DNA of 64,000 nt. It comes from Watersipora subatra. Its lineage: Eukaryota > Bryozoa > Gymnolaemata > Cheilostomatida > Watersiporidae. The translations under genes and the position numbers were made by a program. Below are positions 43,601-55,600 of this stretch, one piece after another; positions within the stretch are counted from its first letter, which is position 1; every line of letters begins with the position of its first letter. Where the stretch lies: assembly GCF_963576615.1 (NCBI RefSeq), contig NC_088714.1, positions 1,550,001 through 1,614,000 on the forward strand, in the 5' to 3' direction. Under the pieces are notes generated by a model. The model saw only the letters and a list, made by a program, of their open reading frames with translations, was not told the DNA's origin and did not search any database.

Positions 43601-46600
43601 AAATACTGTGGCAGACGGCATGCTGCCAGGAAAGAATCTTGCAAAGCTTTTGGCAAGATTTGCAATTTTCGCAAGGCAGAAAATCATTTTGAAGCTGTCT
43701 GTCTTAAAAAGAAAGCTGGTGCGCATGCGTCGACACATGCAATAGCAGGAGAGACTAGTGATCATGAATCAATAGACTAGATCACAACAGAAAGCAGCTC
43801 TCAAAAGGTTTTTGCACGCTTGGTTTTGACAGACTCAGACGCAGAGGCCAAGTTTCAGGTAGACAGTGGCTCGACTGTCAATATCTTGAGACGGGATATG
43901 TTACCACAGGGGGTACCAATCACAGCAGACAAAACAATACTAACTTCATGGACCAACGATGTGCAGAGTCTTGGGTACCGCTAGGATAATGGTTCGTAAT
44001 CCCAAAAACAACAAAAAGTACAAAGTGACGTTTCATATTGTAGACAAAGAACGATCACTCATTTTAGGCTTAAGAGCTTCTGTGGCAATGGGCATGATAA
44101 CCATTAACCAAGGAAATATCAATGCTATGAATACGGGCGGTCAGATTGACATCTTGAAAGAATTTCCAGGTGCTTTCGACGACAAGTTAGGTTCTCTACC
44201 TGGTGTTCAGCACTTGAAAGTGGCAGAAGTCAGACCACATGCCTCACCAGTGCGCCGCGTGCCACATGCTATACACACAGAGGTTAAAGCTGAGCTATAT
44301 GCTATGGTGAAGAAAAGGATAATTGAGGCTGTGGATACACCCACTCCTTGGGAAAGCAACATGGTAGTGGCAAAGAAGCCTAATGGCAAGCTGAGGATAT
44401 GCATAGACCCACAGAGATTAAATGAAGCGTTGCAGAGGGAATCTTACCTTATGCTCACATGGAGGATGTACTTCCACAGTTCAAAAATGCTCGACTGTTC
44501 TCTGTAGTAGACTTGAAGGCTGGATACTGGCATGTGAACTTGATGAAGAATCATCTCTACTGACATGCATGAATACACCTTTTGGTCGTTATAAATGGCT
44601 ACATCCGCCGTTTGGTCTGAAAGTCTCTTCTGAGATATTTCAGAAACAACTTCATCGTGCACTGCAAGGTGTAGATGGTGTAGTCTGTGTAGCTGATGCC
44701 ATTGTAGTGATAGGCTGTGGCTCAGGCGATGTAGAAGCGCGCATAAATCATGATGCAAGAATGAGATTGCTTCTTGAGCGCTGTGGGGATCTAGGAATTA
44801 AGCTAAACCCAGACAAAGTGCAGTTATGTCAGAAATCGATTAAGTTTCTAGGCCACATAGTAACAGACAAAGGGTTACTGCCTGATCCCATGAAAATCAA
44901 GAGTGTGGCGGAAATGAAAGAACCTCAAAATGAAAAAGAACTGAAGAGTTTCCTTGGTTTCCTTCAATATCTATCCAAGTTCCTCACCAACCTAGCAGAG
45001 ATTGCAGTTCGTCTGCGAGAGGCAAACAATAAGGGAATTTGGAACTGGACCAAAGCTCAAAGTGAGGCCTTTTTGGAAGCCAAAGCACTAGTAGCAGCTG
45101 AGCCAGTGATGCTAAAATACTATGATCCAAAGAAAGAGTTGACTGTACAGTGTGATGCTAGTGACAAGGCTATAAGAGCAACCTTACTACAGGATGATCA
45201 ACCTCTTGAGTTTAGCAGTCGAGCTCTTCGAGATGCAGAGACCCGGTACTCTATCATCGAGAAAGAACTTCTAGCCATTGTGTGGGCAATTAAAAGGTAT
45301 CATCAATACACATATGGCAGGCACACAACTGTACTTTCAGACCACAGATGTTTACAAAGAATCATGCTCAAACTTCTCAGAGATGTCCCTAAAAGACTGC
45401 AAGGTTTACGTATGCGGCTTCAGCAGTATGACGTTACTGTAACATACCACCCAGGAGCGCAGCAACATATTGCAGACATGCTTAGTAGACACGGATGTCA
45501 CCTGAATGATCCAGCAGACAGTGCAAGGGAGAATGAAACAATAAACTGTCTCACAGAAAATGTTCAAGCCTTAACTGAAACAATAGCTGGTCCATGGAAA
45601 GAAGATCTAAAAATGGAAACTGCAAACTGTCCGACTCTACAAGCTGTTATGAAAGTTATAGCAAAGGGGTGGCCAGAAGAGAAAGAGAGAATAAACATGC
45701 TAGCAAAACCATTTCATAGCATGAGAGATGAAATGGCTGTGCATGATGGACTCGCCTACAGAGGGGAGAGAATTGTGATTCCCAGCTCACTGAGAGCTGA
45801 AGTAAAACAAGAACTACACTCATCCCATCAAGGGGTCAAGGCCACGCTGAGAAGGGCTAGAGAGTGCCTCTACCGGCCTGGAATGACGGCTGAAATTGAA
45901 GATTTTATAGCCCAATGTGACATTTGTCAAAGATATAGTGCAAGACAACAGAATGAACCAATGATGAGGACAGACCTACCAGATCATCCATGGCAGATTG
46001 TGTCTAGTGATCTCTTCACATGTGGTGAAAAAGAGTATATGGTCACTGTCGACCACTATAGCAACTTTATTGAAGTGGATAGAGTTGAGTCAAAAGACGC
46101 TAGAACTATAGTAAAGAAATTGAAAGGACACACGGCTCGATATGGTCTTACTGAAACTCTTATAACTGACAATGGTCCTCAATTTACATCAGAATTGTTT
46201 GAAAAGTTCACTCAAAAGTATGACATTAGACATCAAACCTCAAGTCCACATCATCAACAGGGGGATGGCAAGGCGGAATCAGCAGTCAAGACAGCAAAAA
46301 GACTAATAACTAAAGCTAACGAAGATGAGACTGATGCCTATTTAGCGCTGCTAGCCCATAGAAACACACCTCAAGAAGGGCTTGAATACAGTCCAGCTCA
46401 GCGAATGTTAGGTCGTCGTTGCAGGACAAGGTTGCCAACTACTGCATCATTACTAAGCCCATCAAATCCAAATACTGATAGTGTAAAATCTGCACTTAAA
46501 CAAAAACAATTTGTAGACAAGGCTGTGTATGACCAGCACACAAAGGAACTAAAACCTCTGCAGGATGGGGATGTAGTTCGACTTAGACCAGTGACCTTGG

Positions 46601-49600
46601 GTCAGAAAGTTTGGCGACGTGCTCAAGTCACACAACGTCTGGATGAACGATCTTATATGGTACAACCAGAGAGAGGAGCTCCTGTTCGTAGGAACAGAGT
46701 GGATATTAGAAAAGTCCCTCATCCAACAAGTCTGAACCAGAAGTACTCAGCACTCCCGAAACAACAACATCAGAACCAGTGATAGACAACTCAACATCTA
46801 CCAACACTAAAGAGAGGGAGGTATCAGAGGCAACGCCTATCAGAATCACACGCTACGGAAGAACAATCAATCCTCCTCGTCGCTACCTAGAGTAGCGAGC
46901 TGTCTTTTGGACAGCGCTGTACATACTATATTACTCTACTACTTACCTTACATATTATTATATCAAGTCTCATATCTTACTCAACTTGCTAATTACTAGC
47001 GTCGATCATATGGACAATCAAAGGGGAACACAACAATCAATATATAAACAGTTCTCTACATAACAGATAGACTCAACACATTATTAAGAGAAGGGAGGAT
47101 GTTGTGCCGAACTATTACCGACGCCAATATAGACCATGCTTTGCACATGCGTAAAAAGTCCATGCTCGATAAAATGGCAACTTGACAATTAGAGTATTTA
47201 TTTAGGGATTTAGCCTGGCCAGGTTTTATCATTACGATTTTCATAGTCACACATATACTGCATACACATTCTACATAACTCAAACAGGTAAGACACAACA
47301 GTATGCACGCAACATTTTAATAGTTTTAAAAAAGCAGTTCTCGTAGTGCAACCGCCGTACTAAAAGTTTTGTGATATTCAATCAACTAAAAACCATTTAA
47401 TTTTTGAACTAAAAGCTGTTTCTTGAGGAAAATCTCCTGATTCTGTTTGCGATATTAACTATTAAAATGTATGTTTTGTTTCTAATTAATGTAAACAGGC
47501 ATACGCTTAGTAATCCCAGTTTTTGTTGTCATATTATTAGTAGCCTGCCCATATGATCGTTAAATTACCTTGATCCGCTCCATGAAAAAGATGGCCATAC
47601 TTCTCTAGGAAGACTGTACATGTATATCAGACTCCCAACTGTTGTTTCTGTATGAATAATAACACAAGCTATAACAAAATTAATGTGGTTTATTCTCTCT
47701 CATAGTATGTAATGAACTATTGCTTCAAAAACCTAGTTTATATAACCATCAACTATGGCTATTTAATAAATGGCTAAACAAAGCATTTATTTATTAGATA
47801 TATACCGCAAAGTTAGCTTGGTCTAAGCTTTTTTTATCATAATAATATATCTACCACCTCACTAGTCTGGACATAAAATGAACGGACGATGTGATTACGG
47901 ATAAAATTGTGTTTGCTGTCTATTGGATAATCAACGTAGATTATCTGGTCCATAATCACTGTTCAGAGGATGCCTAGGATTTGGTCTCCTTGGTTGACAC
48001 ACTGGTTCTTCAGGAGGTACAGGAATAGGCAGTCTGTCAGTATCTTTATCTGAAGTTTGAGACATATCCTCAGGGTTTCTGTCTTCTTCTCTGCTAAACC
48101 TAGGTTGTAGTTGTTCTACATGTCTTCTCCATGTAGGTCCACTTGGCCATACTTTAACATCAACACTTCGCTGGCCATAGACTTTAGTCACTAATGCTTG
48201 CACCCATCGAGGCTGAGTAGATCTTCTAGGGCCACAGTATAATGCATAGTATGGATCTCCAACTTTATAGGTGTGAATCTTGTTTACTGTGTCATTCAGA
48301 AGCTGTGCACTTCTATATTGTCTCCCTTGAGCCGAATGGGCTGGTGATTAGCCTGTCTTGACAAGCTGTTGTTTTTGCGTAGTTGTCCCCCCGTTGAGCG
48401 GCGAGCAACAACAGCTTGTCACAAGACGTACTGCACCTGATGCATCAGCTGCACTTATAAGGAGTTGTTCTCTTCCGTCTACGCGGCTCAGCTGCGATGT
48501 TATTCCGGTCGCTCCATTGGTAATCGTAGTCATCATTGGATTTCACGCAAAAATTTATGTAGAAAAATTAAGATAAGAACGTTTAACTGGCGACCCCTCT
48601 CTGCAGTAAACTTTAATAGAATTTGAGAACTTAGGCAACAACAGCGACTAAACATGTCGTTATTTGTGCGCTCAGTCAGTTTTATTTCTATTTTTGTATC
48701 AGTCAGTTTTATTTGTTCTTTTGGATTTTATTTTGAGTTTATTTTATTCTTAAGTTCTACTAAAGTTTATCACAGAAACTGGTTTTTGGTTAAACGTTGT
48801 AATCTTGTTTTGTTTCTACATAAATTTTTGCGTGAAATCCGTTATGATTACCAATGGAGCGACTGACAACATCGCGGCCAAGCCGCGTAGAGGGAAGAGA
48901 ACAACTCCCTATAAGTGCAGCTGATGCATCAGGTGCAGTACGTCTTGTGACAAGCTGTTGTTGCTCGCCGCTCGACGGGGGGACAACTACGCAAAAACAA
49001 CAGCTTGTCAAGACAGGCTAGCTGGTGATGGAATAACTGTTTCAATTTTGCATCGGATTTGCCTTCCATGTAGCAGTTGGCTTGATGAATATCCTGTCTC
49101 TAAAGGTGTTCTTCTATAATGCATCAGGAATTCTAATAATGCTGCATTAGGTGGTAAGCTAGACTTCCTCAAAGCTTGTTTAAATGATTGCACCATTCTC
49201 TCAGCAGCTTCATTTGTTGCAGGATGATAAGGAGCTTCTGAGAAATGTGTAATTCCTCTTTCTTTGCACCGATGTTAAACCATAACTGTCACGAACAACT
49301 TTTATTGTATTTACTAGGTAAATCAGACACGCTGATTCCGATTTTGTACTCAAAATAAAGATTAGTCCACTAACCTTCAAAGTCATTTAGGCTTTTTTAA
49401 AGCGTTTCGATATCCGTTTCGAAAACAACACAATCGGCATTACAAGCTCCGCCCATAAATATGTGACGAAACCTAGCTTTTTCAGAAACGGAAGTTAGGA
49501 AAGTTTAGTCCGATTTAGAATAATAGAGATGGGTGTCTTAAAACCCATTATTATCTAAATCCAGCCTGTAAAATAATTTCAGTTTTTTATGAAAGAGATA

Positions 49601-52600
49601 TAAACTATTTAAAATTGCTCGCAGCTTGTTACATGACGTTTAAATGGGCTGGACGCCGAGAAAAATGAGTTCAAAAAGCGCGGTTTTATCACGAGCTAGC
49701 GTTGTTATCGCGCTTTTTAAATATGCAATGCTAAATAGCTTATCTACCTTTCAGAAAAGACTGATATTATTTTTAAAGCTGGGTTTAGATATTAATAGAT
49801 TTTAAAACACCCATCTCTATTATTCTAAATCGGTCTAAACATCTCTACGTAACTTCTGTTCCTAAAAAGCTAGGTTACGTCAAGTATTTATGGGCGGAGC
49901 TTGTTATGCCGATCGTGTTGTTTTCGAGACCGATATTAAAACGCTATAAAAAATCCTTTATTACTCTGAAAGTTAGTGGCCTAATCTTTATTTTGATTAC
50001 AAAATCGGAATCAGCATGTCTGATTTACCTAGTAAATACGATAAAAGTTGTTCGTGGCAGTTATGGTTTAAAACTCTTCTGATTTAAAGCTAGTAGCATT
50101 ATTTGTAACTAACACGTGTGGATAGTCAAAGTGTGAATAATCTTGTTTTAAGAGATCAGTAGTTGATGTGGTCAAGGTAGAACTGGTCCTGTGAATGCAG
50201 GGATATTTAGTGTAAGCATCTGTGAGAACTAGCCAGTTACTTCCCATAAAGTTAGTAGCATGATCCAAGTGTAGATGACTCCATGGTTTTTCCGGTAGCA
50301 TCCAGGGATGTACAGGTTACTTTGAAGGTAGTCGCGGATTTTCAGCACATGATGTACACAACTTGCTTGTCTCCGCAATGTCAGCATCCATTCTAGGCCA
50401 GTATACTGCTGTGCGTGCTAGCTGCTTCACCCTTTGTATCCCGAAATGTTCGAGGTGCAATATCTTCAGTACTTCTCTTTGTAGGCTGGTAGGAATTACT
50501 ACTCTGTTTCCATAGAGTAGACAACCATTACACACAGATAGTGAATTTTCTAACTTCTTAAATTCTTTGATTTCAGAGGTAGCTGGGGTTGTTTCCTCTC
50601 GATGTGGCTATCCTTCTGTTGCATATCTCATCACTGTAGAGATAACAATGTCTTTAGAAGATTCTTTGACTATTACTCTTGGATTTGTAGGATTTAGTTG
50701 AGCTGCAATAGTTTTAATGTTGCAAATGATGTCTACGTCAGCATCGTCTTCCTCTGTCATACTCAACATCTGGTCCAACAAGTAGTCGATTGAGAGCATC
50801 TGCATTCCCATGTTCGTTAGTCTTTCTATATTCTATTTCAGATTCGTATTTACTGAGTCAGAGAGCTCATCTTGCTAATCGGTTAGCAGCAAGTGCAGGA
50901 GTTCCTTTGTTAGGTGAAAACATTGATGTAAATGCTCTGTGGTCAGTAATAATGGTGAATTTTCTGCCATAGAGAAATTGGTGAAACTTCCTTAACACAA
51001 ATATGATAGCTAGTGCCTCTTTTTGAATCTGACCATACTTCCTTTGAGTGTCAGTCAATGTTTTAGAAGCATGCATAATAGGTCTTTCGCTGTTATCCTC
51101 ATATCTGTGAAATAAGGCAACTCCAATTCCTTTTTCGGAAGCATCACATGTTATTCCTATAGGCAGCTTTAAGTTGAAATGTGTAAGAACTGTGCCAGCA
51201 GTCAGCAGTTGCTTCAGCTGAAGAAAACTGCTTTCATGTTCTGCACTTCACTTCCACTGCACATTCTTTCTAGTTAGCTTACGTAATGGTTCTATGATAG
51301 TTGATAGGTTAGGTAAGAATTTGCTGTAGAACTGTACTGATCCAAGGAATGAACATAAACTGTTTATGTTAGTAGGTGTCGGCATCTGTTTAACAGCATC
51401 TGCTTTTAATCCTTTAGAAATTCCTTTTGCTGAAAGGTGATGACCAAGATATTCTACTGAGGGTTGAGCAAAATGGCACTTTTCTTTACAACATCGTAAA
51501 CCTTTCTCATTCAGTCTTGTAAGTAGTTGTCAGCAATTCTGTAAATGACTCGTAATTTCAGTACCGCTAACCAGTATATCATCCAAATATACAGCTATGC
51601 CTGGTAGATCGGCTGTTAATTGTTTCATTATCTCCTGAAAATATCCAGGTATTGAACTGATTCCAAACGGAAGTCTCATCTGTAGAAGTACTCCTTTTTG
51701 AGTGCTTTTGCAGGCTGTTTGGTTTTAGTGGGATTTGGTTGTATGCATCAGCTAGATCCATTTTAGTGTATCTGTACCCTCCTCCTAACTTGTTCATCAG
51801 GTCTTCGGATAAAGGTATAGGCTGTTGGTGAGTCTCTAATTGTGGATTGACTGTTTGTGAGTAGTCTCCACATAATCTGATTGATCTTTGATGACTGTTA
51901 GAAAGTGCTTTCCTGACTGGAACTACAGGGTACCATATTAATTAAACCGTACTGGCTTCCAAATTCCTCTTTGAATTCTGGTTTTGTAGGCTAGATTTAA
52001 TTCATCTTGCTTAGCAAATGGAACAGGTCGAGGTTTGTGAAACACTGGCTTTGCATCTGCTTTAAATCTTATTTCTAGCACGCAATCTTTTAGACAGCCC
52101 AAATTGCTGTAGACTTTTGTCAGGCTTTCGTTTCCTGGTCTACTACTTTACAAGTCGTAGTAGTTTGTTGGTTGAACAGGTTGTCTATTGATATCCCTAA
52201 TAGTTTGATTGCTTCTCTTCCTATCATATTGAGATTTGGAACCCGGCTAACTACAAAGTTCAAAGCCATAATGTTTTCTTTTACTGTTTTAGTATTCAGC
52301 TGGCACTGTTCAGTTACTTCAATAAGATGTTTTGAAGTAGGTGTCTTATTTCTATGATCTGGTTGTACCTTGTTGACTCTTTGTTGCTCTCCATATACAG
52401 TTTATTTAGCTATCTTGTCTGCGTCTTCTGTTTCAGTTGCAATTTCAATAGCTCTTTTGAAAGATAGCTCATTTTCTTTTATTTTGAACAGTGCTTCGAG
52501 AACTGCTTCATTATTTACTCAGCAGACAAACAGTGTTCTCATAGCTTCATCTAATGGATAATTTATATTAGGAAAGTCACAAGTAGTCGCTTCCTGTCTA

Positions 52601-55600
52601 ATTCTATTCGTTAATTCATGAATAGTTTTTCCAGGTTTTGTTTTTATATTGCTCCAGAATATATAACGTTCACATACTAAAAATCGTGTAGGAGATTATA
52701 TTGTTCTTTTAAGAAATTATCTATTTCTTCCATGGTAACTTCATTTATAAGTTTTGGAGTCTCCAGTTGGCCAGCCATTGCTGATTTGTTTTGTAGAGAG
52801 CAGGTCGACTGATTAATTCAAAACACGTTAGCTTTTCTCTCCTCAGGTATAGAGTTAGCTGCTACAAAAGTGTCATATCGATTTATGGAATCAGTCAATA
52901 GTTCTGTGGCTGGATCATACTCTGAAAACTTGGGTTGCTGATGAAGGCTGCTGATGGTGAAGGCTGGGAAGTGCTGGGAAGGCTGCTGATGGTGCTAGCT
53001 TATCTGCTGCCTCAGTTTGACCTTTCACCAGTAGTTATATGAGTTTCTTATTTTCTTCCAGATAAGCTTGTTGTTGCTCTTGATAAACTTTTTGTTGCTC
53101 TTCCATCTTTTGGTTTTGAGCCGTAGTTGATTCAATTAACTTATCAACTTCCGAAGACGTACTTGTATATACTGAGAATGTTGTATAGGTTTCTGGATTA
53201 TATTCTTGTAATAATCTCAGTTGTACTGCTCAAGAATATCCCATCTTTATCGCCAATAATTTCTGTTATGGTTCTGTATGAATACTAAAGCAAGCTAAAA
53301 CAAATGTGGTTTATTCACTCTCATATCATGTAATTAATTAACATGTAGATACAACAAGGAAAGTATAACAGTAATAATAGTTACCTGTATGAATAATAAC
53401 ACAAGTTATAACAAATGTGGTTTATTCACTCTCATAGTATGTAATGAACTGTTGCCTTAAAAACCTAGTTTATATAACCATTAGCTATGGCTATTTAATA
53501 AATAGCTAAACAAGGCATTTATTTCTTAGATATATAGCGCAAAGTTAGCTTGACCTAAATTTTTTTATTACAGCAATATATCACCGACATTGATGTCGAA
53601 TTGCATAGATGAGATCATGTAGATATGATACAAACCTTTGAATATTCTTTATATTATATTATTCATTATTATATATGCTTTCAAAAAATCTCTACTGTGT
53701 AGAGTGTAGCATTCCTGTAACAACAGCAAAATTTGTTCATAACTTTAATACAGACGTAGATACGGTAAGCCTAAAGTTTGGCACAACCCTGTTGAATCGG
53801 TTGATACAAGTAATACAGAGTAACACAGAGTTTATTGTATAGCAAAGAGGCAACTACAATAAAAATAGTAAATAATGCTGATTACGCTGTAATACTACTT
53901 TATGGTTCATAATGTACGATTGCTATTTTAAGCATCGTATCACTACGGTATTGTAGTAAAACAGATATGAATGTGAGTCACACAACTATTGACAAAGGTT
54001 TACATGAACAAATGTTTCGTATTAATATTAATTAATATAGGTATTCAATTTTAGTGTTAAATGGGACCTTTAACAACTCTTTAACGTTAACAATACTGTC
54101 ACTGCAATGTAACTGATATCTGCTTTCTTTCTATGTCTCACAGGGAGATGGAGTAATTTTAAACGTTGAATAGGTTTAAGAGAAACTCTTTCACAATTTA
54201 TTAATTAAAGAGTAAGACATCTTCCATCAAGAAACAAGCATATCAGGGTGGTTAGAGGTTAACTTTACTAACTGATACCTAGTACCTGGTAACTGGTATG
54301 TGCATAATTAAAACTTTAAAATGCATGTCCCAGAGTCCAAAGAGTTGGCAGAGTCCAAAACTTTATCGAAAATGGCCAACGGATAGAAGACTTCATTTTA
54401 AAGCAATACAATATTGTGCAGAATCAGAGTTTTCCTGTAGTTTTTCCATTAAACCATAGACTGTGTTTCGTAGTCTCCACATATGACTGCGACATATGTT
54501 TCTACATATGACTGTGCACCTGTTTAGAAGTCTTTACATATGACTATGCAACTGTTTGGAAGTCTCTACATATGACTGCAACTGTTGGCAAGTCTCCACA
54601 TATGACCGTGCACCTGTTTAGAAGTCTCTACATATGACTGTGCACCTGTTTAGAAGTCTTTACATATGACTGTGCACCTGTTTAGAAGTCTCCACATATG
54701 ACTGCTCAACTGTTTGGAAGTTTCCACATGACTGTGCAACTGTTTGGAAGCCTCTACATATGATGGTATAGCTGTTTTGAAGCTTATAAGACAAAGATCG
54801 TGCACGTACACACGCCTATTTGAACACATACATTACACAGACTTTTCATTTTAAATATATTTTATATATATGTTGAACAATGTCAAAAGTTGACAGATTT
54901 GATTGCAGCTAAATGTGAATTGGTATTTTCACCAATTTAAAAAAAAAAAGAAAATGCCTCGCGCAAAATCTCGATATCTATATCAACGTCATATAGCCTA
55001 CATGTGTTTAGACTTATATATCTGTATTAATGTAGATATATACGTGTTCAGAACTATAAATCTATATCAATGTAGATATACATGTGTTTAGGACTATATA
55101 TCTATATCAATGTAGATATACATGTACATGTGTTTAGGACTATATATCTATATCAAGGTTAATATACATGTGTTTGGGACTATATATCTATATCAATGTA
55201 GATATATACGTGTTTAGAACTATAAATCTATATCAATGTAGATATACATGTGTTTAGGATTATATATCTATATCAATGTAGATATACATGTGTTTAGGTT
55301 TATATATCTATATCAATGTAGATATACATGTGTTTAGGGTTATATATCTATATCAATGTAGATATATACGTGTTTAGAACTATAAATCTATATCAATGTA
55401 GATATACATGTGTTTAGGTTTATATATCTATATCAATGTAGATATACATGTGTTTAGGCTTATATATCTACATCAATGTAGATATACATGTGTTTAAGAT
55501 TATTTATCTATATCAATGTAGATATACATGTGTTTAAGATTATTTATCTATATCAATGTAGATATACATGTCTGTTGCTCATAAATACTCATAGTAGTTT

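Larger units (their letters stand above)
42639..47300 (+). mobile_element. Ty3/Gypsy LTR retrotransposon (4662 bp) in ABCC intron 1
   Basis: 201-bp LTRs at 42639-42839 and 47100-47300, TGTTGTGCC...GACACAACA, differing at one position (T at 42690, C at 47151). The flanks gcatg (left) and gtatg (right) are a 5-bp duplication with one mismatch. A polypurine tract (aagagaagggagga) immediately precedes the 3' LTR. Internal order gag, protease, RT, RNase H, integrase is the Ty3/Gypsy order. It is inserted in the same orientation as ABCC. The polyprotein is broken by two stops and two frame changes, and the RT catalytic pair is altered. Confidence 0.93.
47640..53583 (-). mobile_element. Older Ty3/Gypsy element, antisense in ABCC intron 1, with two nested MITEs
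   Basis: LTRs at 47640-47856 and 53264-53583 (plus strand TGTTG/TGTTA... ending ...CCA/...TCA), about 85-90% alike where alignable. The flanks ccaac and ccgac form a 5-bp duplication with one mismatch. Minus-strand coding relics run from high to low coordinates: gag-like (52.4-53.0 kb), pre-RT (52.2-52.4), RT with RLPFGISSIPGYFQEIMKQL and an intact YLDDILVSG (51.57-51.7), RNase H (50.87-51.1), integrase zinc finger and core (50.07-50.54), integrase end (49.03-49.27) and C-terminus (47.93-48.34). Many stops and frame changes. Two MITEs (48349-49020 and 49279-50067) split the integrase. Confidence 0.88.

Noticed and set aside
48358-49011. Two 72-73-aa ORFs (MTSCCFCVVVPP...) facing each other
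   Set aside because: They are the two arms of the foldback MITE; their similarity is due to the inverted repeat.
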